A DNA stretch of 64,000 nt from Brevundimonas sp. (GCF_027484365.1 NZ_JAIXTC010000026.1:62001-126000), one strand, 5' to 3'; shown: positions 20,437-28,756, counted from the stretch's first letter. Notes: generated by a model from the sequence alone, not told the origin. Translations and numbers: made by a program.

Positions 20437-22098
20437 ATGTCCGCAGATGGCCTTAGGCCCAAGGGGAACCGCTTGTTCCTCAAGAAATCCGTAGCTCAGA
20501 TCCAGAAGGAAGCGGCGAAGAGCGAGCTGAAACGCACGCTCGGTCCGTGGAATCTGATGAGCCTGGGCATCGGCGCCATCATCGGCGCGGGCATCTTCGT
20601 CCTGACCGGTCAGGTGGCTGCGGCCAACGCCGGTCCGGCGATCATGCTGTCCTTCGTGGTTGCGGGCATCGCCTGCGGCCTGGCCGGCCTGTGCTACGCC
20701 GAACTGGCCTCGACCATGCCGGTCTCCGGCTCGGCCTACACCTATGCCTACGGCACCCTGGGCGAGGTCTTCGCCTGGATCATGGGCTGGCTGCTGGTTC
20801 TGGAATACGGCGTCGCGGCCTCGACCGTGGCGGTCGGCTGGTCCGGCTACGTCGTCTCGATCCTCAAGGACTTCGGACTATCGGAAATGCTGTTCCCGAT
20901 GATCCAGTATGCCGGGGGTGAAGGGCCTTCGTTCGCCACGCCGCTCGTCCAGGCCGTGGTCTCGGAAACCGGCAGCACCTTCCCGCTGACGGGCACGTTC
21001 AACCTGGTCGCCGCCATCGGCATCGCCGCCGTCTGTGGACTTCTGGTTCTGGGCGTTTCGGAGTCGGCCAAGATCAACAACATCATCGTGATGATCAAGA
21101 TCGTCGTGCTGTTGACCTTCATCGCCGTCGGTATCGGCTATATCAACCCGGCCAACTGGGTGCCCTTCATCCCGGAGAACACCTCGGGCAACTTCGGCGA
21201 GTACGGCGCGAGCGGCATTCTTCGGGGTGCCTCGATCATCTTCTTCGCCTATGTCGGGTTCGAAGCCGTTTCGACGGCTGCGGCCGAGGCCAAGAACCCG
21301 TCCAAGGACGTGCCGGTCGGCATCCTGGGCGCCCTGTTCGTCTGCACCCTCATCTATATGGCCGTCGCGGCCGTCATGACCGGCGTGGTGCCCTACCTCG
21401 AGCTGGCCAGCCCGGCCCCCGTCGCTGTCGCCATCGATCGCATGGGTCTGGAATGGGCCAATGTGCCGCTGGCGTCCGCCGCAGGCGGGCAGCTGAACCT
21501 GATCAGCTTCCTGATCAAGATCGGCGCCATCACCGGCCTGACCTCGGTCATGCTGGTGCTGTGCTACGGCCAGACGCGGATCTTCTACACCATGGCGCGC
21601 GACGGCCTGCTGCCGAAGGTCTTCTCCGTCATCCATCCGAAGTTCCGCACCCCCTGGATCGGCACCATCCTGCTGGGCATCCTGATCGCGATTGCGGCGT
21701 CCTTCCTGCCCATCTCCATCCTGGGCGACCTGGTGTCGCTGGGCACGGCCGTGGCCTTCTCGATCGTCTGTCTGAGCGTGATCTTCCTGCGCATCAAACA
21801 CCCCGATATGGAGCGTCCGTTCAAGGTTCCGGGCGGCGTCTGGACGGCGAGCGCCGGCATCCTCGCCTGTCTGTCGCTGGCCGCCTTCAACTTCTGGCCG
21901 ATGATCGAACATGCGATGAACGGCAATACGCTGCCGCTCACCATCCTGGGGATCTACGCCGTAGTCGGCGCTGTCATCTATGCCATCTACGGCTTCTGGA
22001 ACTCGAAGCTCGCCAAGGGCATCGACATCACCGAGGACAGCGGTCTCGAAACCGCCGCCGAGGCCATGGGCCGGGGCGTCGACAATACCAAGGACTGA
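20437..22098 (+). CDS. APC-family cationic-type amino acid permease
   Basis: A 553-residue polytopic transporter of the amino acid-polyamine-organocation superfamily. It resembles bacterial YfnA/CAT-type permeases. Helix 1 carries the GIGAIIGAGIFVLTGQ signature. The helix 6 region shows FFAYVGFEAVSTAAAEAKNPSKDVPVG in two adjoining blocks. A further landmark is RIFYTMARDGLLP. There are about 12-14 helices and a short cytoplasmic N-terminus. Substrate is unknown. A strong GAGGGGG ribosome binding site precedes the ATG, a terminator-like hairpin precedes that, and a classical intrinsic terminator follows the gene. Confidence 0.93.
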   Translation: MSADGLRPKGNRLFLKKSVAQIQKEAAKSELKRTLGPWNLMSLGIGAIIGAGIFVLTGQVAAANAGPAIMLSFVVAGIACGLAGLCYAELASTMPVSGSAYTYAYGTLGEVFAWIMGWLLVLEYGVAASTVAVGWSGYVVSILKDFGLSEMLFPMIQYAGGEGPSFATPLVQAVVSETGSTFPLTGTFNLVAAIGIAAVCGLLVLGVSESAKINNIIVMIKIVVLLTFIAVGIGYINPANWVPFIPENTSGNFGEYGASGILRGASIIFFAYVGFEAVSTAAAEAKNPSKDVPVGILGALFVCTLIYMAVAAVMTGVVPYLELASPAPVAVAIDRMGLEWANVPLASAAGGQLNLISFLIKIGAITGLTSVMLVLCYGQTRIFYTMARDGLLPKVFSVIHPKFRTPWIGTILLGILIAIAASFLPISILGDLVSLGTAVAFSIVCLSVIFLRIKHPDMERPFKVPGGVWTASAGILACLSLAAFNFWPMIEHAMNGNTLPLTILGIYAVVGAVIYAIYGFWNSKLAKGIDITEDSGLETAAEAMGRGVDNTKD

Positions 22099-22121
22099 TC
22101 CCGCCTCATCGCGGAATCGAG

Positions 22122-22150
22122 AAAGGCCCGGGAGCGATCCCGGGCCTTTT
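22122..22150 (+). terminator. Intrinsic terminator after the permease gene
   Basis: AAAGGCCCGGG (22122-22132) pairs perfectly with CCCGGGCCTTTT across the 6-nt loop AGCGAT, ending in a short T tract followed by GTCTTTG. It lies 23 bp after the permease stop. Confidence 0.93.
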
Positions 22151-22164
22151 GTCTTTGTGGACCG

Positions 22165-22320
22165 GCGCTCAGGCAGCGAGCCGCCGCGCGGCGAGCGATA
22201 GCGCCCTTAAAGATCCGCGCTCAAGCAGCGCGCGACCGGGTCGCGCGCGTTAGCGCCCTTTAAGACCCGCGCTCAAGCAGCGAGGCTCCGCGAGCCGAGC
22301 GATAGCGCTCTACAAGAATC
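22165..22320. repeat. Three tandem 52-bp palindromic repeats
   Basis: Units start at 22165, 22217 and 22269, exactly 52 bp apart. Each begins GCGCTCARGCAGCG, has a 19-nt variable middle, then WTAGCGCYC and a short A/T-containing tail. The middle forms a hairpin whose arms differ between units but stay complementary: GCCGC/GCGGC, CGCGA/TCGCG and GGCTC/GAGCC. This indicates selection on structure or spread as hairpins. A lone relative lies inverted at 32281-32322. The array fills the gap between the permease terminator and tRNA-Leu. Confidence 0.88.
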
Positions 22321-22321
22321 T

Positions 22322-22406
22322 TGGTGCGGATGAGAGGACTCGAACCTCCACATCTCTCGATGCCAGAACCTAAATCTGGTGCGTCTACCAGTTTCGCCAC
22401 ATCCGC
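22322..22406 (-). tRNA. tRNA-Leu (anticodon TAG)
   Basis: An 85-nt tRNA including an encoded CCA. The acceptor stem GCGGATG pairs with CATCCGC. The anticodon arm CCAGA-TTTAGGT-TCTGG gives the TAG anticodon. A long class II variable arm is present, as expected for leucine, and the T arm contains GGTTCGAGTCC. Confidence 0.96.
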
Positions 22407-22452
22407 GTGGCGGCGGGTTTAGGACCTGACGGCGCCTGCGACAACCGTCATG

Positions 22453-22475
22453 TCAGTTCAGTCTGGGCTAACTGA
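22453..22475. promoter_or_regulatory. Inverted repeat upstream of mntP
   Basis: TCAGTT and AACTGA are perfect 6-bp arms separated by 11 nt, 69 bp before the mntP ATG. It could be an operator for a manganese-responsive regulator. It does not match a Mur or Fur box I know. I saw no yybP-ykoY manganese riboswitch here. Confidence 0.3.
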
Positions 22476-22543
22476 TCCGCCATCCCCTAGGACGGCCCCC
22501 GCCCGAACCGGCCGGGCACAGCGACTGTCCGGCGAGATCGATC

Positions 22544-23110
22544 ATGACGCCCGGAGCCATCGCCGTCCTGTCTCTCAGCATGTCCACGGACGCCTTCGCC
22601 GCCGCCGTGGGACGCGGAGCCGCCCACCGTCCATCCTGGCGCTCGGCGGTCAGGGCCGGGGCCGTCTTCGGCGTGATCGAGGCCATAACCCCCCTGATCG
22701 GCTGGGGCCTGGGTCTGCTCGCTGCGGGCTTCGTTCAGGAGGTCGACCACTGGATCGCCTTCGTCCTTCTGGCCGTCGTCGGCGGCAAGATGATCTGGGA
22801 GGCGGCCAGGCCCGCCCACCCCGACGCCGCCCCGTCCCGCTCCGGCGCCTGGGCCCTGATCGCCACCGCCGTGGGAACCAGCATCGACGCGGCGGCCGTC
22901 GGGGTCGGGCTGGCCTTTCTGGGCGCCAACATCTGGATCATCGCCCTCAGCGTCGGCCTGACGACCTTCGCCCTGACCACGCTCGGCATGCTGATCGGTC
23001 GCGCGGTCGGGTCTCGGTTCGGCAAGATCGCGGAATTCGTCGGCGGCCTCGCCCTGATCGCCCTCGGCGCCACCATCCTGCTCGAACACCTCGGGTTTCT
23101 GGCTGTCTGA
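22544..23110 (+). CDS. mntP: Manganese efflux pump MntP
   Basis: Exports Mn2+ across the inner membrane to avoid manganese toxicity. The 188-residue, six-helix protein shows the two repeated halves of the family. The first carries LSMSTDAFAAAVGRG and the second TAVGTSIDAAAVGVGLAF, each with the acidic residue in the first helix of its half (D17 and its counterpart). PLIGWGLGLLAAGF is the helix 2 landmark. It stands alone between tRNA-Leu and motB. Confidence 0.93.
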   Translation: MTPGAIAVLSLSMSTDAFAAAVGRGAAHRPSWRSAVRAGAVFGVIEAITPLIGWGLGLLAAGFVQEVDHWIAFVLLAVVGGKMIWEAARPAHPDAAPSRSGAWALIATAVGTSIDAAAVGVGLAFLGANIWIIALSVGLTTFALTTLGMLIGRAVGSRFGKIAEFVGGLALIALGATILLEHLGFLAV

Positions 23111-23182
23111 GCGCCGGCTGAAAGGTCGCATTAACCTCGATCGTCGAGGGTTGGACTCAGTTTTCGCAGCTCCCCCGGGTCG

Positions 23183-24085
23183 ATGAACGCCGCCGAACGT
23201 CCGATCATCATCAAGAAGGTCAAGAAGGTGGTCGGCGGCGGCCACCATGGCGGCGCGTGGAAGGTGGCCTACGCCGACTTCGTGACCGCGATGATGGCCT
23301 TCTTCCTGCTGATGTGGCTGATCAACACGACCGATCCGGAGCAGAAGCGCGGCATCGCCGAATATTTCGCGCCCGCCAGCGTCAGCCAGACCACGTCCGG
23401 ATCCGGCGGCATCCTCGGCGGCACCTCGCTCGGCGAGGACGGCTCCAAGAGTTCCGGCTCGATGTCGGTCCTGGAGCAGCAGGCCCCGGAGGCGCCGCTC
23501 GATGCGCCCGAGGAGGCCGGGACCAACTCAAACCTCGCCGCCGCATCCGAAGAGGAACTGCGCGAGGAGATCGCCGCCCGCGAGGCCGCAGAATTCCGGT
23601 CCGCCGCCGAATCCCTGCGCCAGGCCATGCAGCGCATGCCCGAACTGGCCGAGCTGTCGAAACAGCTGATCATCGACCAGACGCCCGAAGGTCTGCGCAT
23701 CCAGCTGGTCGACCAGGAAGGTCGCTCGATGTTCGAACAGAACTCGGCCCGCCCCAACGCCCGCGCCCAGGTCCTGTTACGGGCCATCGCCGGGGTGGTG
23801 AACCAGCTGCCGAACCGCATCTCCATCTCCGGACACACCTCCGCGGTCGCAGGCTCGGGCCGGGCCTCGGTCGCCAGCGACTGGCCACTGTCGGCCGGCC
23901 GCGCCGACGCCTCGCGCGCCATCCTCCAGGCCGCTGGCGTCGACGCCGACCGCGTCTATTCGGTCGCGGGAAAGGCGGGCTCCGATCCTCTGTACCCGGA
24001 CGATCCCTCTCTGGCCGGTAACCGCCGTATCGCCATCGTGCTGCTGCGCGAGGCGCCGGTCCTGCCCTCGGACACCAGCCTGTGA
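23183..24085 (+). CDS. motB: Flagellar motor stator protein MotB
   Basis: Forms the proton-driven flagellar stator with MotA and anchors it to peptidoglycan. The 300-residue product has the N-terminal GGHHGGAWKVAYADFVTAMM with the essential proton-carrying D32. One membrane helix (about 33-48) and a plug region (TTDPEQKRGIAEYF) follow. A flexible Glu/Ala/Ser-rich linker comes next. The OmpA-like peptidoglycan-binding domain carries ISISGHTSAVAGSGR and LSAGRADASRAIL. No motA is adjacent, as in Caulobacter, where motA and motB are unlinked to my recollection. Confidence 0.95.
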   Translation: MNAAERPIIIKKVKKVVGGGHHGGAWKVAYADFVTAMMAFFLLMWLINTTDPEQKRGIAEYFAPASVSQTTSGSGGILGGTSLGEDGSKSSGSMSVLEQQAPEAPLDAPEEAGTNSNLAAASEEELREEIAAREAAEFRSAAESLRQAMQRMPELAELSKQLIIDQTPEGLRIQLVDQEGRSMFEQNSARPNARAQVLLRAIAGVVNQLPNRISISGHTSAVAGSGRASVASDWPLSAGRADASRAILQAAGVDADRVYSVAGKAGSDPLYPDDPSLAGNRRIAIVLLREAPVLPSDTSL

Positions 24086-24089
24086 GACC

Positions 24090-24111
24090 CGCGCCGTTCG
24101 GTTACGGCGCG
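24090..24111 (+). terminator. Hairpin after motB, possible terminator
   Basis: CGCGCCGT and ACGGCGCG are perfect 8-bp arms around TCGGTT, directly after the motB stop. There is no T tract, so termination is uncertain. Confidence 0.35.
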
Positions 24112-24206
24112 AACGGACTTGCGGCCCGGGCCGGATTGACGCCAGATCGTCCGATGGCAACGGCCCGGACATACCCCGGACGAAAATCGGATGCGGACGC
24201 ACTGAC

Positions 24207-24941
24207 GTGACGCAGCACGTACCGACACGCCAGCTTCGCTTCTTCATGACGGCAGTCGCGCCCTGCCCCTACCTGCCGGGCATGACCGAGCGGAAGGTGT
24301 TCGCCAACCTGCCCTTCTCCGACGGCGCCCACGTCAATGACGAACTGACCCACGCCGGATTCCGCCGCAGCCAGAACATCGCCTATCGCCCGGCCTGTGA
24401 AGGCTGCGACGCCTGCGTCTCGGTGCGCCTGCCGGCGCCGGAGTTCGTCTTCTCGCGCGGCCAGAGGAAGGTTCTGGCCCGCAACGACGACCTGTCGCGC
24501 GATCTGGTCGAGGCCGAGGCGACCCAGGAGCAGTTTGCCCTGCTCAAGCGCTACCTCGCCCACCGCCATCCCGGCGGCGGCATGACCGACATGACCTGGC
24601 CCGACTATATCGCCATGGTCGAGGACACGGCGGTCCGGACCCATCTGATCGAATACCGCCTTCCGACCACCGACGAGGGCCCCGGCGATCTGGTGGCGGT
24701 GACCCTGGCCGATCTGCTGAGCGACGGCCTGTCCATGGTCTACAGCTTCTACGACCCGGAGATGGTCAGGCGATCGCTCGGTGTCTTCGCCATCCTTGAC
24801 CACGTCCGTCAGGCCCAGGCCGTGCGCCTGCCCTTCGTCTACCTCGGCTACTGGGTCGAGGGTTCGGCCAAAATGGACTACAAGTCCCGGTTCCGGCCGA
24901 TGGAGGTCCTCAAACCCCTCGGCTGGACGCGCATCGACTGA
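24207..24941 (+). CDS. bpt: Aspartate/glutamate leucyltransferase (arginyltransferase family)
   Basis: Adds leucine from Leu-tRNA to proteins with N-terminal Asp or Glu, marking them for ClpAP degradation (bacterial N-degron pathway). The 244-residue protein has the N-terminal CPYLPGMTERKVF and the CEGCDACVSVR cysteine cluster of the Ate1/Bpt family. The C-terminal domain includes FYDPEMVRRSLGVFAILDH and YLGYWVEGSAKMDYKSRFRPMEVL. Bacterial members with this layout are Bpt. It converges on htpX with a shared hairpin between. Confidence 0.92.
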   Translation: MTQHVPTRQLRFFMTAVAPCPYLPGMTERKVFANLPFSDGAHVNDELTHAGFRRSQNIAYRPACEGCDACVSVRLPAPEFVFSRGQRKVLARNDDLSRDLVEAEATQEQFALLKRYLAHRHPGGGMTDMTWPDYIAMVEDTAVRTHLIEYRLPTTDEGPGDLVAVTLADLLSDGLSMVYSFYDPEMVRRSLGVFAILDHVRQAQAVRLPFVYLGYWVEGSAKMDYKSRFRPMEVLKPLGWTRID

Positions 24942-24947
24942 GTTTCT

Positions 24948-24968
24948 CCCTCTCCCGGTGGGAGAGGG
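24948..24968. terminator. Hairpin between convergent bpt and htpX
   Basis: CCCTCTCCC and GGGAGAGGG form a perfect 9-bp stem around GGT. It separates two convergent genes and could end transcription from either side. No T tract is present. The same sequence is familiar as a widespread intergenic hairpin in GC-rich proteobacteria. Confidence 0.5.
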
Positions 24969-24969
24969 G

Positions 24970-25977
24970 TCAGGAAACCGGAACCGCCGTCCCCGCCGGA
25001 GCCTCGATCACGTCCCACGCCCCGGGATCGCGTCCGCCGCCGAATTTCACCAGGGCCGCGATCCGCTTGTCGATCGACGGATGGGTGGCGAACAGGGCGT
25101 CGGTGAAACCTTCCCGCTCATTGTCCAGAAACATGCCCTGGACATCGTCGGGCGCCTGCAACTTCGACCGCCCCGACACCTTCCGCAGGGCCGAGATCAT
25201 CGAGTCCGGGTTCTTGGTCAGTTCGACCGCGCCTGCGTCCGCCACATACTCCCGCGTCCGCGACAGCATCAGCCGGATGACGACGGCGAACAGATAGCCG
25301 ACCGCCGCGACCGCGAACCCGATCAGGATCAGCGGCCCGGCGTTCTTGTTGTCCTTGCCCCCGCGCATATACATCAGCCCCCGGAACACCAGCTGGCAGA
25401 TGACGCTGATGATCCCCGCGAAGATCGAGGCAATCACCATGGTCCGCACGTCCTTGTTGATGACGTGGGTCAGTTCGTGGGCGAGCACCGCCTCCATCTC
25501 GTCGCGGGTCAGGGCGGCCATCAGCCCCCGGGTCACGGTCACGCTGTAGTGGCCCTCGCGAATGCCCGAGGCGAAGGCGTTCAGACTGTCCGACTCAATG
25601 ATCCGCAGCGCCGGCGTCCGCAGGCCCCGCGAGATCGCCAGATTCTCCAGCAGATTATAGAGCTCGGGCTCGTCCGACCGCTCGACCTTCCGTGCACCGG
25701 TCATGACGTCGATCATCGCCTGGTTGCCGAACCAGGCGATGGCGAACCAGATCAAGGCGACCACGACCGCCAGCGGGATCGTTCCCGCCAGCATGCCCAC
25801 GGCATAGTTTATGTCGTCGCCCAGCGCCCCGCCCGAATTGGGCAGGAAGCCGAACCCCATCAGCACCAGTTCCAGCCCGAACAGCACCACGACCAGCATG
25901 ACGGGAAACCCGATCAGCAGCAGGGTCGACCGGGTGTTGTTCGCCCAGATGTGGGTCTGGAGACCGACAGCGGCCAT
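24970..25977 (-). CDS. htpX: M48 zinc metalloprotease HtpX
   Basis: Inner-membrane protease that helps degrade damaged membrane proteins. The 335-residue protein has two N-terminal membrane helices (about 18-43 and 62-84). The zinc motif HELTH is at residues 167-171. Two further helices follow, then the third ligand region SRTREYVADAGAVELT. The C-terminal FATHPSIDKRIAAL is typical. It lies 6 bp downstream of lemA on the same strand, a pairing common in proteobacteria, and is probably co-transcribed with it. Confidence 0.93.
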   Translation of the reverse strand: MAAVGLQTHIWANNTRSTLLLIGFPVMLVVVLFGLELVLMGFGFLPNSGGALGDDINYAVGMLAGTIPLAVVVALIWFAIAWFGNQAMIDVMTGARKVERSDEPELYNLLENLAISRGLRTPALRIIESDSLNAFASGIREGHYSVTVTRGLMAALTRDEMEAVLAHELTHVINKDVRTMVIASIFAGIISVICQLVFRGLMYMRGGKDNKNAGPLILIGFAVAAVGYLFAVVIRLMLSRTREYVADAGAVELTKNPDSMISALRKVSGRSKLQAPDDVQGMFLDNEREGFTDALFATHPSIDKRIAALVKFGGGRDPGAWDVIEAPAGTAVPVS

Positions 25978-25983
25978 GTGGAC

Positions 25984-26553
25984 CTAGAACTTCACCGACG
26001 GAGGCGCAGCGGTCATCGCGGCGCGATCCGCGGCGTCCACCTGGAAGAAGGGCTTCTCGGTTCCGAACCCGAACATCCCGGCGAACAGGACGGTCGGGAA
26101 CTGGGCCCGCACCGCATTGAACTCGGCCACGGCATTGTTGAAGAAGCGGCGAGCGGCGGCCAGCTTGTTCTCGATATCCGTCAGCTCGCGCTGCAGCTCG
26201 AGGAAGTTGGTGTTGGCCTTCAGGTCCGGATAGGCCTCGGCAACGGCGAACAGCTTGCCGAGGGCTCCGGTCAGCATGTTGTCGGCGGTCACCTTGTCGT
26301 CGACGGTCGTCGCCCCGGCGGCGGCGGCCCGCGCCCGGGTCACGGCGTCCAGCGTGCCCTGCTCGTGGGCGGCGTAACCCTTCACCGTCTCGACCAGGTT
26401 GGGGATCAGGTCGTTACGCTGCTTCAGCTGCACGTCGATGTCGGCGAACGACTGGTCCGCCTTCTGGTCCAGCGCGACCAGCCGGTTGTAGGCCCCCATG
26501 ACCACGAAGATCAGGATGACGACGACGACGCCGATGACGATGAGTGTGATCAT
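25984..26553 (-). CDS. lemA: LemA family protein
   Basis: A 189-residue protein with one N-terminal membrane helix (ITLIVIGVVVVILIFVVMGAY) and a long alpha-helical domain. Family landmarks are YNRLVALDQKADQSFADIDVQLKQR in adjoining blocks, RNDLIPNLVETVKGYAAHE, and the C-terminal NNAVAEFNAVRAQFPTVLFAGMFGF. Its function is not settled. It precedes htpX in what looks like a two-gene operon. Confidence 0.92.
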   Translation of the reverse strand: MITLIVIGVVVVILIFVVMGAYNRLVALDQKADQSFADIDVQLKQRNDLIPNLVETVKGYAAHEQGTLDAVTRARAAAAGATTVDDKVTADNMLTGALGKLFAVAEAYPDLKANTNFLELQRELTDIENKLAAARRFFNNAVAEFNAVRAQFPTVLFAGMFGFGTEKPFFQVDAADRAAMTAAPPSVKF

Positions 26554-26669
26554 GACAGTTCCCCTGCGATGGCAGTGATTATCGCGCGAAGGGCGAGCCC
26601 CGGATAGTCAAATCGGCGACGGTCGGACGCTTAGGCTTCGCCGATCCGGGCATCTAGAAGCATTGCGAT

Positions 26670-26692
26670 GACCTAGATTCTGCCATTAGGTC
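26670..26692. promoter_or_regulatory. Inverted repeat just before the 26698 gene
   Basis: GACCTA and TAGGTC are perfect 6-bp arms 11 nt apart, ending 5 bp before the ATG. A protein bound here, or an RNA hairpin, would affect translation or transcription start of the unknown membrane protein. Confidence 0.35.
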
Positions 26693-26697
26693 TCTCC

Positions 26698-27558
26698 ATG
26701 GGGCGGATCATACTGACCATCTGCGGTGCTGCCTTGGCGTTGGGGCTTTTAGGAGCGTCGGCACCACAAGAAAAAGCTGCCGAACGGCCAGGGTCGCAGG
26801 CCGATCAGCCCAAAACAAACGCACAACCCGCCCTTCCAATGGACCCGCTCGCCGAACGCCTCGCCAAGGCATGCGAGCGAGGCCAAGACGACCGTTCCTC
26901 CGACTTGTGCGCGCAATGGAAGGCCGCTGATAGCGCTTACGAAGCGGCTGTCTGGACAAGACTGACTGCAATTCTCACAGCGATTGGGCTGATTGTGGGA
27001 GCTGTGACCATGATCGCAGCCATCTTTGCGGCGCTGTTCGCAAAAGACGCCGCAGGTCATACCAAACGAAGCGCCGACGCCGCTGAAAAGCAGTTGGCCT
27101 CCGCCGACCGACCGCATCTACTGCTGGATGAGGTAACATTTGGCCCACTCAGAGGCTTGGCGGACGGCCATTCCATCCCGTTGGCGCTCAAGTACACCAA
27201 CCACGGGCGTGGGCCGGGCTGGATGCGGGAATGGGGGGTGAAGGTCGCTATGGGACCAAAAGACAAGGTCCCGGTCTTCTCGTTTGCCGAGGAGACTTTC
27301 AAGCCCTTCAAAGTCGCTTGGACGCTCAGCCCACAGGGCGGGTTTTGGACGCTTCACGCGTCACCAGATACGAATGTGCCGACCGACCCAGGCCAGATCG
27401 CTAAAGTCCGGGATGGCGAATGGGCAGCCTATGTCGGGCTCATGGTCCGCTACGCTGATGCCGAGCGCGTGGTCCACACCAATCTGACCGTGCTGGAATA
27501 TGAACAGCGAAACGACAGATTGATACCGGTCGAGCATCCCTTCGCTCGCTACGATTGA
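26698..27558 (+). CDS. Unknown membrane protein, 286 aa
   Basis: I do not recognise the family. The N-terminus looks like a signal peptide (ILTICGAALALGLLGASA). A proline/glutamine-rich spacer and a possible disulfide pair (C59 and C71 region) follow. A strong membrane helix lies at about residues 88-115 (LTAILTAIGLIVGAVTMIAA). A short coiled stretch (TKRSADAAEKQLASADRPHLLL) leads into a beta-rich C-terminal domain of about 150 residues. Similar N-terminal layouts occur in uncharacterised proteins of Caulobacterales and Rhizobiales. GC content is lower than in the neighbours, suggesting acquisition by transfer. Confidence 0.75.
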   Translation: MGRIILTICGAALALGLLGASAPQEKAAERPGSQADQPKTNAQPALPMDPLAERLAKACERGQDDRSSDLCAQWKAADSAYEAAVWTRLTAILTAIGLIVGAVTMIAAIFAALFAKDAAGHTKRSADAAEKQLASADRPHLLLDEVTFGPLRGLADGHSIPLALKYTNHGRGPGWMREWGVKVAMGPKDKVPVFSFAEETFKPFKVAWTLSPQGGFWTLHASPDTNVPTDPGQIAKVRDGEWAAYVGLMVRYADAERVVHTNLTVLEYEQRNDRLIPVEHPFARYD

Positions 27559-27631
27559 TCTGGCCACACCTACCGCGCTCGAAACACACCCAGATTCATG
27601 CGTTCGCGAGACGATGGACTGAGAGCTAATT

Positions 27632-27646
27632 GTTCTTGATTTGTTC
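27632..27646 (+). promoter_or_regulatory. LexA (SOS) box upstream of the radical SAM gene
   Basis: GTTCTTGATTTGTTC is an exact GTTC-N7-GTTC repeat ending 24 bp before the ATG at 27671. The overlapping TCTATTTC (27645-27652) resembles an alphaproteobacterial -10 element. It predicts DNA-damage induction of the downstream gene. Confidence 0.78.
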
Positions 27647-27670
27647 TATTTCTCGCCATAGCCTCTCCTC

Positions 27671-28747
27671 ATGTCTACCGCTCTCCAGCCGAAGAAGGGA
27701 CGCGGCGCCCGCACCAACGCCACCGGCCGGTTCGAACCCGTCGTGCACGAGGATTTCGATGACGGCTGGACGGCGGAGGACGCGGTGCCGGCCCCGCTCC
27801 GGACCACCCTGACGCCCGAACACGCCCGCACGATCATCACCGCCAACACCAGTCCCGATGTCGGTTTCGACCGCTCGATCAACCCCTACAAAGGCTGCGA
27901 ACATGGCTGCATCTACTGCTACGCCCGTCCATCCCATGCCTGGATGGGCCTATCCCCGGGCCTGGATTTCGAGAGCCGGCTCTTCTTCAAGCCCGAAGGA
28001 CCGCGTCTCCTGGAACAGGAACTCGCGGCCCGGAAATATGTCTGCAAGCGCATCCACATAGGCGGCAACACCGACCCCTATCAGCCGGTCGAGCGCACGC
28101 AGAAGATCACGCGAGGCCTGCTGGAGGTCCTGCAACGGTTCAGTCAGCCCTTCTCCATCATCACCAAATCGAACCTGATCACCCGCGATGTGGACATTCT
28201 GGGCCCGATGGGCCGCGAGGGTCTGGCCAGCGCCTTCATCTCGATCACGACGCTGGACCGCGACCTCGCCCGCACCATGGAACCCCGCGCGGCGACGCCC
28301 GCCCGCCGCCTCGACGCGGTGAAGCGGCTGGCGGATGCCGGCGTTCCCGTCGGAGTCGGCTTCGCGCCGGTCATCCCCGGCCTCAACGACCACGAGCTCG
28401 AATCTGTGCTGGAGGCGGCGGCGAAGGCCGGGGCGACCTCGGCCATGTATGTGACGCTGCGGCTGCCGCTCGAGATCAAGACCCTCTTCGCCGAGTGGCT
28501 GGCCGACGCCCGCCCGGACCGCGCCGCCCGCGTCATGTCGCTCATCCGGCAGACTCGCGGCGGCAAGGATTACGACGCCGACTGGTCCCAGCGGATGAAG
28601 GGCACCGGCCCCGTCGCCGACCTGATCTCCGCCCGCTTCAAGGCGGCGGTGAAACGCTACGGCCTCGACGGGCCCAGACATGAGCTCGACGTGACGAAGT
28701 TCAGGGTGCCCGCCGACGCACGGGCGCAGCTGGAGCTGTTCGGTTAG
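27671..28747 (+). CDS. PA0069-family radical SAM protein (SplB-like)
   Basis: A 358-residue radical SAM enzyme of the PA0069/Rv2578c group, distantly related to spore photoproduct lyase. The [4Fe-4S]-SAM motif C-X3-C-X2-C is at C76, C80 and C83 (YKGCEHGCIYCYARPSHA). GGNTDPYQPVER and GVGFAPVIPGLNDHEL are further family landmarks. The substrate is unknown. A LexA box immediately upstream suggests a role in DNA damage. It is followed by a long imperfect hairpin. Confidence 0.9.
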   Translation: MSTALQPKKGRGARTNATGRFEPVVHEDFDDGWTAEDAVPAPLRTTLTPEHARTIITANTSPDVGFDRSINPYKGCEHGCIYCYARPSHAWMGLSPGLDFESRLFFKPEGPRLLEQELAARKYVCKRIHIGGNTDPYQPVERTQKITRGLLEVLQRFSQPFSIITKSNLITRDVDILGPMGREGLASAFISITTLDRDLARTMEPRAATPARRLDAVKRLADAGVPVGVGFAPVIPGLNDHELESVLEAAAKAGATSAMYVTLRLPLEIKTLFAEWLADARPDRAARVMSLIRQTRGGKDYDADWSQRMKGTGPVADLISARFKAAVKRYGLDGPRHELDVTKFRVPADARAQLELFG

Positions 28748-28756
28748 GCTCCATTT

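Noticed and set aside
22165..22320. Considered as a CRISPR array.
   Set aside because: Repeats are directly tandem, palindromic and only three in number. The variable part is a hairpin stem, not a spacer, and no cas genes are present.
22407..22543. Considered as a yybP-ykoY manganese riboswitch before mntP.
   Set aside because: The conserved GGGGAGUAG-type element and the paired cross-helix motif are not visible.
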